The notes below the pieces were generated by a model. It did not search any database. It was not told where the DNA came from and worked only from the letters and a program-made list of their open reading frames with translations. A stretch of DNA of 64,000 nt, taken from contig NC_084472.1 of the NCBI RefSeq assembly GCF_027409185.1, positions 19,950,524-20,014,523 on the forward strand. The letters run 5' to 3'. The translations under genes and the position numbers were made by a program. Below are positions 11,795 through 23,375 of the stretch, piece by piece. Numbering within the stretch: the stretch's first letter is position 1; every line of letters begins with the position of its first letter. Source of the DNA: Cynocephalus volans. Its lineage: Eukaryota > Chordata > Mammalia > Dermoptera > Cynocephalidae.

Positions 11795-12245
11795 ATTTTT
11801 TAATTAATTATTAATTTTTAATCAAAACATAATTGATTGTACATATCTATTGGGTACAGCATTGACTATCAATACCTGTGTGCAATATGTGATCCTCAAA
11901 TCATGATAATTACTATATTTATCATTATATAATGTAAATCATTTTTTGTGGCTCTTTACCAATTTCTTGCTAATTCATTCAACCCATTCCCCCTTTCCCA
12001 CCTTTGTTGTCCTCAGTTCTGTTCTCTCCTTTTGAAATTTCAATGAATTCTGTGATTGTTGTATCTTTCTTCCTTTCTTTTCTTTCTGTCTTTTTTTTTT
12101 TTCCAGCTCCCATTTATGAGTGAGGACACGAGGTATTTTTCTTTCTGTGCCTGGCTTATTTCACTTAACATAATTTTCTCTCAGTTCATCCATGTTGCTG
12201 CGGATGGCAGAATTACGTTCCTTTTTATGGCACGGTAGTAATCCA
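11795..12245 (-). repeat. L1 3' end, antisense
   Basis: Reverse-strand L1 3' UTR (ATAATTGATTGTACATATC, ATTGGGTACAGCATTGAC) followed by ORF2-tail text (TCCCATTTATGAGTGAG, GGCTTATTTCACTTAACA, TTCATCCATGTTGCTGC). Its 3' UTR resembles that of the element at 41.1 kb, so it may be a lineage-specific L1 family. Confidence 0.75.
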
Positions 12246-12768
12246 TTCCACATTAGCTTTATGGCCAAAAAGGAAAATAAGGCATGTTGACAGGCATCAT
12301 AAGTTATTACAGATGCTAGAGGAGAGATGCAACTGCTTATGCTGAGAGCACAAACCAGGGAATGACCAATTCTACTTGAGGAGGGTGGCCTGGAATGGTT
12401 TCAAAGAAAAGGAGTTCTTGAGATGAGTTGTGACAGATGAGTAAGGGCTTGGGTGGACGAGGGGTGCCGAGTATCACAGGCAGAGGGGGTGGTGAAGCAA
12501 AGACATGGAGACTTGCCACAGCATCCTGGGAACTGTCAGCTTGGCCAGGCTGCAGCAAAGGGTGTGAGGGAGAAGGCAAGAGCTGATGAGGACAGGTAGT
12601 CAGGGCCAGATCCTGGGGGCTCAGCTGTGCTGTGCTATTGAATTCGCACTTAATCCTGGTGGGCATTGGAGAGTCAAGGAAGTGTTTTAAAGTGGGGAGA
12701 TACTGTCAGTTTTGCATTTCAGAAAGGTCACTGTGGAAGCCTAAGAGAGAATGAATTGAATACTGGAG

Positions 12769-12930
12769 AAGTGAAGTGAAGTGGAGTGAAGTGTGACCTT
12801 GAGTAATTCACTTCTTTGCCTCAGTTTCCTCATCTCAAAAATTAGAATAATAATATTTACCTCCTGGGGTTGTTCTCAGAATTAAAGCAGTGAAAACAAT
12901 TAGTGCACTGCCTGATACTCAGTGGAGTGA
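12769..12930 (+). repeat. short GAAGT tandem plus MIR SINE
   Basis: A 5-base repeat (GAAGT/GGAGT, about five units, 12769-12795) leads into MIR text: GTGACCTTGAGTAATTCACT, GCCTCAGTTTCCTCATCTC and GGGGTTGTTCTCAGAATTAA. Confidence 0.65.
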
Positions 12931-13359
12931 AAACCACACTGAGATTGGTGTCTACAAGGGTCAGGTGACTACTGCATAGACATGGCAAAAGATAACAAGG
13001 GCCTGAGCTGAGGCAATATCAGTGGGAATAGGAGAATGAGACAGACTGGAGACACTTTAATAGTCTTGGACTGTGATTGTATGTGCAAGACAGCAGAGAA
13101 AAGGAGAATAGATTGACTCCAGTTTTCTGGTTCCAGTGCCTGGTTGATCATGGTGCCATTCACAAAAGTCAGAAATACTGTATGAGGAACAGGTTTTGGG
13201 AAAAAAAGGATGAGTTCATCAGCTTTGAACATTCTGAGTTTCAAGTGCTAATGAGACATGTAGGTGGAGATGTCTAGCAAAGAAATGTGTACAAGCTCCT
13301 ATCACACTGTGGCCGACACATTTACTGGTGGTCAGGAATCTTGAGTTAAGTCGTATTAA

Positions 13360-13515
13360 GTGCTTATACTCTATGCCATGTGGTATACACTGTGCATATT
13401 CTAGCTCATTTAATCCCCATCATAGCTGAATGAAGTGGGTACTGTTACTATCCCATTTTACAGATGAGGTAAGTTAGACATGGCTTCAATACCAGGCAGT
13501 CCGTTGTTTGAGGCT
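13360..13515 (-). repeat. MIR-family SINE, antisense
   Basis: TCATTTAATCCCCATCATAG and CCCATTTTACAGATGAGG in this order mark an antisense MIR. Confidence 0.65.
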
Positions 13516-13954
13516 GCCCTTTTAACTATCACACTGTTCTGACTCCTGCAGAATTCTTCTCCTGTAGACAGCAAGGAATAAAGCAGCCATGACCTCCAAC
13601 GGCCTCCTTCCTACCCTCCACTCCAAGATCCTTTCCTGCCAAGATGGAAAGTCCCCAGGCCTTCCTTCTGTTTGGGGTCTACACAAACCCCATCCTCTGG
13701 ATAACTTGCAAATCTTCTCTGGGTGCATATTGTAATATGCACATCATCATACATGGTGTGGAGTAGGACAGGGCCAAATGCTTTACACAAACTGCAAAGC
13801 ACTTTACCAATCATACTATTACCACTTAACCTCTGTCTTGATTTTTTTGATCTTTCCAATAAGGCTAGTGAGCCTCCCTCAGGTTTGCTGGCTGCAACAT
13901 TATGAGTAACAGCAGTGACAACCCAGGTTGAGATTTTGCTTTGTGTCAGGCAGT

Positions 13955-14115
13955 GCACGAATCGTTTTCACTGCTTTAAGTCTGAGAACAACCCCATGAG
14001 GTAAATATTATTATTGTTATTTTTGAGATGAGGAAACTGAGGCAAAGAAGTGAATTATTCAAGGTCACATAGTTAGGAAGTAACAGAGCCAGGATTCAAA
14101 CCCCAGTTTGGGTCC
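13955..14115 (-). repeat. MIR SINE, antisense
   Basis: GAGATGAGGAAACTGAGGCA, AAGGTCACATAGTTAGGAAG and GAGCCAGGATTCAAACCCC are the antisense MIR core. Confidence 0.8.
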
Positions 14116-15970
14116 AGAGTCTGAGAGCTTACATCTTATACCATGTGAGAAAAATTGAGTATAAATTTTCGCATTTGTCATATTCCCCTCCCCTCTACCC
14201 CCCCCTTCCTGCCAGAATTTTGGCTAATACACTGCTCATTAGCCCACTACCAGAAGTTAAGTACAGGAAAGAAGAGGAGAAGAAGCACAGAAGAGAAATT
14301 GTTACTTGTATGGAAGTGGAATTCTCATTAAAAGCTTTGGGGGTGTGTGTGTAGAGATTTAAAGTGTTAGTTTTTTTAAAAAGGGTTGCAGCACACCTGG
14401 GGTCCTGAGACAGGAGCTGCGGGATGCCGCCCCCACCCACAAGAACATCTTAGAATGTATTTATTTGCCACGTGTTTCTTTGGGTTGTGTGACTTGTCTG
14501 CTCATGTCCTTCACCACATTTCTTTTAAGATCTTTCTAATTCATTTTTGAGCTCTTTATGCATTAAAGGAAAAAAAAAAAAAGAAAAAGGAAAAGAATAC
14601 AAGGTCAGCCTGCCTAATGCAAACTGCTGAGATGAAAAGGCAAATTTTAAAAGCAGGCAAAATTAGAGAGTACTATTTGTCTTATAAAATGCTTTACTGT
14701 AAGATTTCTTTAAATAGCCAGATTCCCAAGTTCATGTAAAAGGTAATTCATATAGCTCCATAAGTGGACTATTCTGTTGTGTAGCCATTAAAAAAGCTGA
14801 TACTAAATATATATATGTAATTAAAGGGTTTAGAGTGAACTTCAATTGTATACTTATTAATTAAATAAAGAACACTTTATTCAATAATGAATTTCTTTGA
14901 TATTAGAGGCTACATAAAATAATAACAATGGATTGAGAAGTCATGTGCTGAAGTATGTTTTTGAGACATCACTGACTATTACAATCTATTATCCTACTTT
15001 GTGCTATGTATTTGAAATTTTCAGAATGCTTAATCAACATTAAGCCTAAACTCTGTGTTGTCAGTATCATTACACTTCAGTAAGTGACAGGAAACTGAAG
15101 AGAAAAAGTAAATGATTTGCCCTGGGCATTCTGCCTTGGAGGTAGGCCCACTTAACACTGGCATTTCCAAATTCAGAACTCATGACCAGGTTTAAAGTTT
15201 GTTTAAAACATATGTCGAGAATAGGCAAATTGATAGAGACAGAAAGTGGATTAGCAGTTGTCCAAAGCTGGGAGGTTTGGGGTCATAGTGACTGCTAATG
15301 GGAATGAGGTTTCTTTTTGGGTTGTACAACTCAGTGAATTTATTACAAACCACTGAAATGAATACTTTAAATGGGTGTATTACATGGTATGTAATTTGTA
15401 TCTCAAAGCTGTTAAAAAAAAATGTATGGTTTTGTTCATTTATTTTCCCGTGGCTCATCCAAATAGTCTAAGCTGATTGGTGAATTGCAGTTGATTAGTA
15501 TAATTTGCATACTATAAGAACAAGGATGAAGCATACAAGTTCCTACACTTCTGGCCCAGGCAGGACCAGTTTCTACCTCTTAGATGAAACATGGTATTGA
15601 GAGGCTTTACCTTCTTGGGTAAGACATGCTCAAGAAAGACCCAGATATTTTTGTTATCTAGAGATGGATGTTTCATCTAATCCAGTAGCCTCTCCCATCG
15701 CCAACTAAGTTGGGCTTTTGGCAACTTCAGCCCTGAGGAACAAGTCCTGAGTAGTTGAAAGAGCTGTTATAAACTCAAAAGTCAGGGTACTTAAATCTAT
15801 AACTTTATTCCACAAAAAAGGCTCAGACGCACACTCTGAGTTTGCTTTTACTTAAACAAAAATTATAACAAACGTGTCTGTTTTCTCAACCAAAACAAAT
15901 TAGGAGTTGCCAATTGTGAAAGGAATTTTACTGGAGACAAAGTGAAATCAGTGAGAAGTGACTGCTGATA

Positions 15971-16795
15971 GTGAGATAGGAGGTGCTCAGTTTCCCTGGG
16001 TTCAGGTTTCAGGACGTGCCTCTGGGTTTCAAGCCACTCCCTGAGGTCTCAGGCCCCCTTCTCTAGGTCCTCCCCTAGAGGAAAGCTACTGTTGCCAGTT
16101 AGACCTATTTTCAGCACCAACAGGGGGAAAAATGGACCACAAGGGGCTGGCTTATGCAAATCCAGTGGCTGGTCATGCCCAGTAGAGAGGGGTTATATAA
16201 CCCTGGCAGCCAGGCATGCTCAGTAAAGTGGAATTTATCATCTGAATGACCCTCTACTAGAGGTGCTGGAGAGCACAGAACATGTGATAGGATTTGACCA
16301 ATGAACATGCTCCAAGAAGAGACCAAATGAACATGTGCAAGACCATGTTACATAACAGGGAACCGCCCCCTTAATTGAATAATCATTAGATGCAAAACTA
16401 TAAAAGCCAAATCCTAGCAGAAGGTGGGGTTGTTTCTCACTCTTCTAGAGCCAACCTGCACTCTGCCCGTGGAGTGTGTATTTCTTTCTTTTTGCATCAA
16501 ACTTACTTTCGGCAAGCGGCTGCTCAATCTCTTGAGCCAGCCTGCACTCTGTAGGGAGCTCTAGGTATGTATTTCCTACTTCTGTGTTAAGCTTGGTGTG
16601 GGCCCTGCCCAGTCTCTGGAACTAGGCCCCACTCTCCCTGTGGTACCTGTATTTCTTATCTGTCACATTAAACCTGTTCTCACTTCCTATGACTCTGCTC
16701 CTAAATTCTTTCCTTTGGTGGAGTGAAGAACCTCCTAAGAGGATGGGATGGGTTGAGGCCACCTATCGTGCCTCCCCGGACCCTTCCTTTGACAT
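15971..16795 (+). repeat. ERV1-type LTR, copy A
   Basis: It contains CAGGTTTCAGGACGTGCC, TATGCAAATCCAGTGGCTGG, a TATA-like ACTATAAAAGCC at about 16399, AGCCAACCTGCACTCTGCCC, repeated CTCTTGAGCCAGCCTGCA words, TTAAACCTGTTCTC, and an end CTCCCCGGACCCTTCC. These are features of a gammaretrovirus-class LTR with repeated R/U5 text. It is closely related to the copy at 43.6 kb, in the same orientation. Boundaries are approximate; no clear duplication was found. Confidence 0.65.
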
Positions 16796-17435
16796 CAACA
16801 GCAGCGTGGAGAAATGACGAAAAGTAGATGCGACGGGGTCTGCCCATATGGCTCAGATGCGAACAGCCCCACGTGCCTGATTCAGAATCATCAAGAAGAG
16901 GCTAAACTGTGCTTGGTAACGCTCTGTTCCCTCTCCCACAGACTCGTCCAGCAATTCTGGGCCTTTTATAAGTAGGCTTTGGAGACCCACAGTAAGGGCT
17001 TATGAAAATGAAAAAGTTATTCTATGGCTCCCAAATCAGTTAATAAATATTCAATTAAACAGCCATAAGCATTACGTTTTGTCAACTTTATTAATTGCTA
17101 AATTTGGTATTCATAGAATATTGACATGTGAAAAGAACTTATAGGTCTGATTTTCTTACTATATGAGTTACTGACTATATATGATAATTGCAGAAAAATC
17201 ATGGACAAAAGGTAAATTAAATGTTATTCATAACTAAATAGTTTCAAAAGCAGTATTATAAAACCCTTTCAAAAATTTTACAATAAAAAGTCTTTATTAT
17301 TATTGTGGGCTGTGGGTGTATTTCAGTATGTTTGATATTGTGTTAGGCGGATGAAATAGTGTTGCTAAGTCTCAGCCTGGCCTGTGACTCTGCTCCCTAC
17401 CCCCTCGAGACTTCCCTCTGTGCCTTTGTTTCGTG

Positions 17436-17602
17436 TTTTTTTTTTTAAAGATGACCAGTAAGGGGACCTTAAACCTTGATTTGGTGTTGTCAGCACCATG
17501 CTCTCCCATGTGAGTAAACCAGCCATCCCTATATAGGGATCCAAACCTGTGGCCTCGGTGTTATCAGCACCACACTCTCCCAAGTGAGCCATGGGCCAGC
17601 CC
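17436..17602 (-). repeat. CYN-type dimeric SINE, antisense
   Basis: A poly(T) tail, then GATGACCAGTAAGGGGACC, GGTGTTGTCAGCACC, CCATCCCTATATAGGGATCC, GGTGTTATCAGCACC and the head complement GTGAGCCATGGGCCAGCC. Flanks share a TGTGCCTTTG duplication. Confidence 0.85.
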
Positions 17603-18539
17603 TCCTTTGTGCCTTTTGGAACTTCATTTCATAGTAAATCAACCCCTCTTCATCCTTAACCAAGCACAGAGCACTCCTCAGCACCCCTTTCTGGTGGAGG
17701 CAGGACCTTGCCCCACACCAGCACCGGGTGGGAAACAGGCCCACCTGGCTTCCGGACTACTGCCCTTCCACTCAGGTGTACAAATCTCTGCTGCTTCAAG
17801 ACTCAGGCCATCGCACCTTCTCAACCTCTACCTCACCTCACCTCACCTGATAGTTGTCACCGCCTGATCATTCCTCCTTAATCACTGAAAATTCTGGCAC
17901 CTGGCTTGGCAGCTTCCTTTCTACCCACCCCAGATCCTGACCTCATCCTGGCCTTCACTTTACAACATATCAATGCCCAACCTCACCTCTTTTCCTTTTA
18001 TGCCAATGGGAGAGGCTTCTCCCACCTTTCTAGCTAATCCCTACACCTTGGTGGGGCTTGATGTCCCTGCCTCCCAGCCCCTGTGTAATTCAGTCACTCA
18101 CTCAGCTAAGTTGTCCTGCCCCGTCTACTCTCAAGCCTTCGCAACGCTCTCTACCACCATTTAAAAATACTTTTTATTGAGATATAATTCACATATCATA
18201 AAATTCAGCCTTTCAAAGCACATAATTCAGTAGGTGTTGTAGTCATAAGGTTGTGCAACCTTCACAACTATCTATTCCAGAACATTTTTGTCATCCCCAA
18301 AAGAAACCCCCATACCTATGAGCAATCATGTCCCATCCCCTCCTCTTCCCCCACACCTGGCAACCACTGATGTACTTTCTGTCTCCATGGATGTCTATTT
18401 TGTATATTTCATATAAATGGAATTATACATACATGTGTCTGGCTTGTTTCACTTAACATGACATTTTCAAGGTTCATCCATGTATTAGTGCTTCAATCCT
18501 TCTTATGGCTGAATGATATTCCATTGTATGCATATGCCA

Positions 18540-19796
18540 TATTATGGACTGAATGTTTGTGTCCACCCCTCTACCCAGTTCAGATGTTGAAGCCCTAACC
18601 ACCAATGTCTTGAGGGCACAATCCCCAACCCAGTTGATGCAGAAAGCAGGACAACCACCAAAGTGAGTACAGAAGACTAAGCACTAAACCAAAGAGGATT
18701 ATTCTTGAGCCTAAAGATCTAATGGTATTTGCCTTGCTAGGTTTTGGACTTACTTGGGACCTGTCACCCCTTTTTTCCTTCCAATTTCTCCTTTTTGGAA
18801 CAGAAATGTCTGTTCTGTGCTTGTCCCATCATTATATTTTGGAAGCAGATAACTTGTTTGATTTCACAGGCTCCCCGGTGAAGAGGAATTTGCCTCAGGA
18901 TGAACTGTACCTCAAATCTCACTGTACTTGATTTAGATGATATTTAAATGAGACTTTGGACCTTAGACTTTAGAGCCAATGCTGGAATGAGTTTAGAATC
19001 TCTGGGCTGTTGGGAGGAATGAATATATTTTGCATGCAAAATGGCCATAAATTTTGGGGGGCAGGGACAGAATGTTATGGAGTGTGTGTGTCCCCCCACC
19101 CAAATTCATGTGTTGAAGCCCTAACCCTCAATGTGATGGTATTAGTGTTGGGAAAAATGCCAGAATAATTTTCTCATAAGCCTGCTTTGTTCTTGAAGTA
19201 ATATCTTGTCCTTGAAACTATATTTGCTTGCTCCACTAGTCTGGCTATTAATCACTGCTTGTATTTTTGGCTTCTGTAAGCTTGCTTATCTGCACAGCCC
19301 ACATATGCTAGCCTAGTGAATGCTGAGAAAAGAGGAAAAAATGTAAAAAGCCCTGGAAGAGTGCACTTATAAAAGCCTTGTGAAATGTGAGCTGAGGGTC
19401 CAGATTTTTGGGCATTAGACTGTCTGGGCCCACAGGTGTAATAAATTCCTGACTCTCCAACCCTCTGAGTGTTTGACACTTCCTTGCCAAGCCCATTTCT
19501 ACAACATTAGGAGGTAGGGTCTTTGGGAGTTAATTAAGTTTAGATGAGGTCATGAGGGTGGAGCCCCATGATGGGATTAGTACCTCTATGAGAAGAGAAA
19601 GACACCAGAGCTTTCTCTCACCATCATGTGAGGAAACAGGGAGTAGGCAACCACCTGCAAGCCAGGAAACGGCATCTGCTTCACCAGATGCCAAATTGGC
19701 TGGCAGCTTGATCTTGCATTTCCCAGCCTTTAGAACTGTGAGAAATATCTATTGTTTAAGCCTCCCAATCTATGGTTCTAAGATCTCCTGATTACA
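18540..19796 (+). mobile_element. MaLR partial provirus (LTR piece, internal piece, LTR)
   Basis: It begins TATTATGGACTGAATGTTTG, the MLT1-class LTR start. It passes into MaLR internal text (ATGGTATTTGCCTTGCTAGG, GTTTTGGACTTACTTGGGAC) and then a second LTR starts at 19074 (TGTTATGGAGTGTGTGTG). The 5' LTR is heavily deleted. The flanks TGCCA (18535-18539) and TACCA (19797-19801) are a likely 5-base duplication. The 3' LTR is itself split by the LTR at 19146-19506. Confidence 0.75.
19146..19506 (+). mobile_element. ERV1-type solo LTR inside the MaLR LTR
   Basis: 361 bases starting TGTTGGGAAAAATGCC and ending TTTCTACAACA, so the ends form a 5-base inverted repeat (TGTTG/CAACA). A perfect 4-base duplication TTAG flanks it (19142-19145, 19507-19510), typical of gammaretrovirus-class integration. 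It contains a TATA-like CTTATAAAAG at about 19367 and AATAAA at about 19440. Host MLT1 sequence is uninterrupted once it is removed. Confidence 0.85.
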
Positions 19797-20419
19797 TACC
19801 ACATTTTATCATCAGTTGATGGACATTTGGATTGTTTCCATTTTGGGGCTGTTATGAAAAATACTGCTATGAATATTTGTGTATAAATCTTTGTGTGAAC
19901 ATCTTTTCATTTCTCTTAGGTATATACCTATGAGTAGAATTGCTGGATCAAGTGGTTACTCTATGTTTAACTTTTTGAAGAAAAACCAGACTTTTTAAAA
20001 ATGACTGCATCATTTTATATTCCTACCAGCAACATATGAGGGTTTCCAATTGCTCCATATCCTTGCCAACACTTGTCATTATCTGTCTCATTGATTAAAA
20101 TCATCCTAGTGGGTGTGAAGTGGTATCTCACTATGGTTTCAATTTGCAATTTCCTGGTGGCTAGTGGTGCTGAGCATCTCTTCAGGTGCGTATTGGTCAT
20201 TTCTTGGGAGAAATGTTCATTCAGTTCCTTTGCCCATCCTAAAATAGGGTTATTTTCTTTTTATTGTGGAAGTGTCTACCATCATTTAAAGATGCTCAAG
20301 TCTCTACCATTTTAAAGCAAACAAACCCTTGGTCAATTCCGGATCCCTGCTGCAGCGATGCCTTTTCTTAATTCCCGTTTCTTTCTTGAAAGAGTTCTCC
20401 ACAGTTGTGGTTTCCACCC

Positions 20420-21205
20420 ACTCTGGTTACAAGCTATCACAATCTGGCTCCTGAACCTAACACTTCACTGAAGCTGCTCTTGGCAAGGTCACCAGTGGCT
20501 ATTCTACGACTAAATCCAGTGGACTTTTCAATTCTTAGCTTGTTTGATTTCCCTGTGGTATTTAACACCAAGGCCCTCTTTATCTTTACTAAAAGACTAA
20601 AGATCTTTGATTTAAGTGATAGCACATGCTTCTGAATTTTCTCATAAATCACTGGCTGCTCCTTTTTAGTTTTCTCAGTGGGTGTCTCTTATTCTGCTCA
20701 TTCTTAAATTTTGATCTTCTTCAAGAGTTTGTCCTCAGTCCTCTTATTTTTCCCCTTTACATGGTCCCAGTGGGCAATTGTGTTCATTCTCATGGGTTCA
20801 ATTACCACTTGACACTGCTGACTCCTAAATCTCATCTCTCCATCTTCTGCTTAGGCTTCTTCCTGGGCTCTTGGTTTGTACATATGTCTAATCAACATCT
20901 CTACTTGGTTCCCAGTCATCCTCAAACATTGCATGTCCCAAACCAAACATTTTATCTTTACTCCACTTGCCTTCCCTACTCAGTGGATAACATCAATTTC
21001 AGAATTCTGTAGATTTCAAATTAAGTCTTTCACCTTCGTCGACCTCCTTCCATCCTTGAAGCTGTGCCCTCGTCCATACCATTTCTTAACAAGATGACCA
21101 CAACATCCTCCTGATTCTCCCAGCTCCACCCTCTCCAAACTCTAGCCCAGGGATCTTTCTAACATGCACATCTCACCACGTCATTCCTCTGCTTACATGA
21201 GCTGT
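20420..21205 (+). repeat. L2 LINE, reverse-transcriptase region relic
   Basis: LINE-2 text in sense: CTTCACTGAAGCTGCTCT, GGCAAGGTCACCAGTGGC, TGGCTGCTCCTTTTTAGT, GTTTGTCCTCAGTCCTC, TGACACTGCTGACTCC and CACGTCATTCCTCTGC. Heavily decayed; open frames here are remnants. Confidence 0.75.
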
Positions 21206-21209
21206 TGAA

Positions 21210-21475
21210 AGAGAAGGAATTACAGTGGCTTCGGAATCAGACACACTTGGGTTTCAGTCTTAACACCATAAACTTACTGGTTGCAAGATCGTGGGGGAAC
21301 TATTTAAGTTCTCTATGCCTTCGGTTTTTCATTAAAAAAAAAAAAAAAAAAAAAGTATTGCCAAGAAGAGCAGCATCTTATAGGCCGTCCTCAGTGCTGA
21401 GAACATGCACACGATGCCCTCGGTTCAGAGTCGGGCACATTTAAGTGCTCGATACATTTTAAGTATTATTATTCT
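21210..21475 (+). repeat. MIR SINE with an internal A20 run
   Basis: MIR words (GGCTTCGGAATCAGACAC, TTGGGTTTCAGTC, GTGGGGGAACTATTTAAG, CTATGCCTTCGG) with a run of about 20 A at 21334-21353, then GTGCTCGATACATTTTAAG. Confidence 0.65.
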
Positions 21476-21639
21476 TCTTAAAGCCTTTCAATGGAGGCAA
21501 ATCAATTGACCTCACTTTCATCCTAAAATGTGGGGATTGAATGGACTGACTCTCTTAAGACAAGACTCCTTTGGACACCGAAGCCTGATGAGCAAGTGCA
21601 GCTCCGCTCTGCGCTGGCCACTCGGCTTCCGTGTCCAGG

Positions 21640-22230
21640 AAAAGTTCTCTGCGGGGGCGGGGCCGGCAGTGGGTGCAGCTGGCACTCCAGAAAGAGGCCG
21701 CAGAGGGACAGGCTGGAGGCAGCTGCAGGAAAGCAGTGACCCAGGCCTTTCTCCCTGCCCCGCGCCGTTACCCAGGCTACAGTCCCCGCCGCCCCGTCGC
21801 CCGGCACAGGCTCACCCGACCCGCAGCCGTTAAGCGCTGAAAGCCTTTCGCGCAAAGCAGACGCAGCAAACCACAAACCCACAGGACCCAGCCCAGCCCC
21901 GCCGCTCCCTCCTTTGCGGGCCCGCAGCCGGCGCCCCACCCCAGCCTGCGGGGCCCGCGGCGGCGGCTCCGGGTCTGCCCGCGGCGCTCACCTTGAAGGA
22001 CATCCTGCACATGTCCGCGGCGCGCTCCGGGCCCGGGCCGCCCGCTCCTCCCCGCCCTCCCCTCGCCGGCCGTGCGGTGTGCCGCAGAGGGCGGCCTCCG
22101 CCGCAGACTGGGCCGGGCGGCGGCGACGGGACGCGACGGGGGCGCGCCCCGGAAGCCGGCCCGGGCCCGCGAGCGCGCGCACCGCGCCCGGGAGCCGCGT
22201 TCACACACTTCACGCTGCGCGCGCTCTCCA
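21640..22230 (-). promoter_or_regulatory. ANKRD29: CpG island promoter of ANKRD29
   Basis: A GC- and CpG-rich block surrounds ANKRD29 exon 1, standing out sharply from the AT-rich flanks. It contains GC boxes (for example CCCCGCCC at 22050-22057) and no convincing TATA box. This suggests a dispersed, Sp1-type promoter firing on the minus strand. The exact start site cannot be read from sequence. The upstream edge runs into the CA-rich minisatellite at 22196. Confidence 0.8.
21992..22012 (-). CDS. ANKRD29: ANKRD29 coding exon 1 (residues 1-7)
   Basis: This exon carries only 21 coding bases, read right to left, giving MCRMSFK. It is followed at 21991 by a donor (GTGAGC on the minus strand), phase 0. 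The identity rests on an exact join to exon 2 (KETPLANAAFW...), which reproduces the known ANKRD29 N-terminus. The start ATG has G at -3; a second Met is residue 4. The reading frame stays open upstream for more than 300 bases, so the 5' limit of translation cannot be set by a stop codon; the short start is chosen from the family. The exon sits in a CpG island with a GC box at 22050-22057. ANKRD29 is a roughly 300-residue protein made almost only of ankyrin repeats, with poorly known function, presumably protein-protein binding. Confidence 0.93.
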
Positions 22231-22706
22231 CACGCACGTCCGCACACCCACACCTAGACGTCCACACACGCGCGTTCTCTCCGAACTCCGCACGCACCGT
22301 GCAGTCTCCACACAACGCTCTGCACACTCACGTCCACACCCACACGTAGACGTCCACACTCACACACACGTTCTTTACAAACTCCATACGCAGCGCCCAG
22401 TCTCCACATTCCACACACATCGGCTCACACACACAACGCTCTGCACACTCACGTTCATACATCCACATTCCTCACACAGCCGCACTCCACACACAGTGCT
22501 GAACTCTGCACACACGCACAGGTTCCACACACAAAACTCTCCACACTCACGTGCACACCCACACTCTCACATACATCTACGCTCACACACACTCCAAACT
22601 CCCCATACACTGTACGCACTCCGGTTCCACACAGATTCACGCACATAGCACTCGCCACACTCACATCTACGCACACACACAGCAGCCACACTCACACGCA
22701 CATCCT
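22196..22706. repeat. degenerate CA-rich minisatellite next to the ANKRD29 promoter
   Basis: About 510 bases consist of irregular units such as CTCCACACACGCACGTCC and CACACTCACGTTCACAC, in which CACAC blocks alternate with CTC, GTT and CGT insertions. It is not a simple (CA)n: CpG-containing words (ACGT, CACGT) recur through the array. It begins inside the CpG island and ends abruptly near 22706. The lack of T/A-rich stops gives long but meaningless open frames on both strands. Confidence 0.85.
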
Positions 22707-23194
22707 GGAAAAGAGCCTGGTCTGCGTGGGGGGACTCTCAACCTTCATTACAGCACAAATAAGAGCCTTTTTAGAAAATTCAAATGTAAAAGTAAAAAAG
22801 TGGATGTCTCATCCCCTTGCACTGCAGGAATCCACTCATTCATTCTCCCACTCACCTGTTTGTGTCTCCTTCCCTCTTCTTGACTGGATTTGTAATGGAT
22901 ATTTAACTTAAAAGTTAGGAAAATTACAAATAAAAGTTAATAATTAAAATGTTTATCCTTTATGGATACATTGTATTACTTTGTGCTTGAAACACTTTTA
23001 AAATCAAAACATTCTGAACTTTTAAAGAATATTTCAATTATTTTTAAGTCAAGAAAGACTCAAATCTTTTCCTTGCATGGAATGTGTATAGATGGGACAT
23101 TTTAAAAGTTTCCATACAACATTATTATGTAAGATCAAGCATCATAGGTTTTGTTTTAATAGTTTCGATAGACAAAAGCGGGAAGAGGAAAGAA

Positions 23195-23375
23195 CTAATA
23201 TTTTGAGTGCTTTCTAAGTAACAGGTGCTTTCCTTGTAAAAATCCTATGAAGTGGTTATTATACCCATTCCACAGATGAAAAAACTAATGTTTTGCAAGA
23301 CGATGTAATTTGCTAATGTGTAATAGGGCTAGACCTTTAATTAAGTCTGCCTGGCTCCAAAGCCTTTCCACTGCC
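23195..23375 (-). repeat. MIR SINE, antisense
   Basis: ACAGGTGCTTTCCTTG, CCCATTCCACAGATGAAAAA and GTCTGCCTGGCTCC in antisense MIR order. Confidence 0.55.

Larger units (their letters stand above)
18166..20290 (-). repeat. old L1 3' end, antisense, interrupted by a MaLR element
   Basis: Antisense L1 text (TTTTATTGAGATATAATTCA, TTTCACTTAACATGACATTT, TGATATTCCATTGTATG) stops at 18539 and resumes at 19797 (ATCAGTTGATGGACATTTGG, GAATTGCTGGATCAAGTGG). The gap is the MaLR insertion at 18540-19796. Confidence 0.8.
9196..21991 (-). other. ANKRD29: ANKRD29 intron 1
   Basis: About 12.8 kb between exon 2 and exon 1, filled with L2, MIR, L1 pieces, an ERV1-type LTR (15.97-16.80 kb), a CYN SINE and a nested L1/MaLR/ERV1 stack (18.17-20.29 kb). 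The stretches 10380-11440, 14120-15970, 16796-17435 and 17603-18165 show no recognised feature. Confidence 0.7.

Noticed and set aside
21830..22648. Long proteins from the ANKRD29 CpG island and CA-rich array
   Set aside because: His/Thr/Arg-rich or Ala/Arg-rich frames are products of the minisatellite and high GC. Only the seven codons of exon 1 are supported.
22196..22706. CRISPR-like repeat array
   Set aside because: Units are irregular, overlap, and have no spacers of constant length; the window is mammalian.
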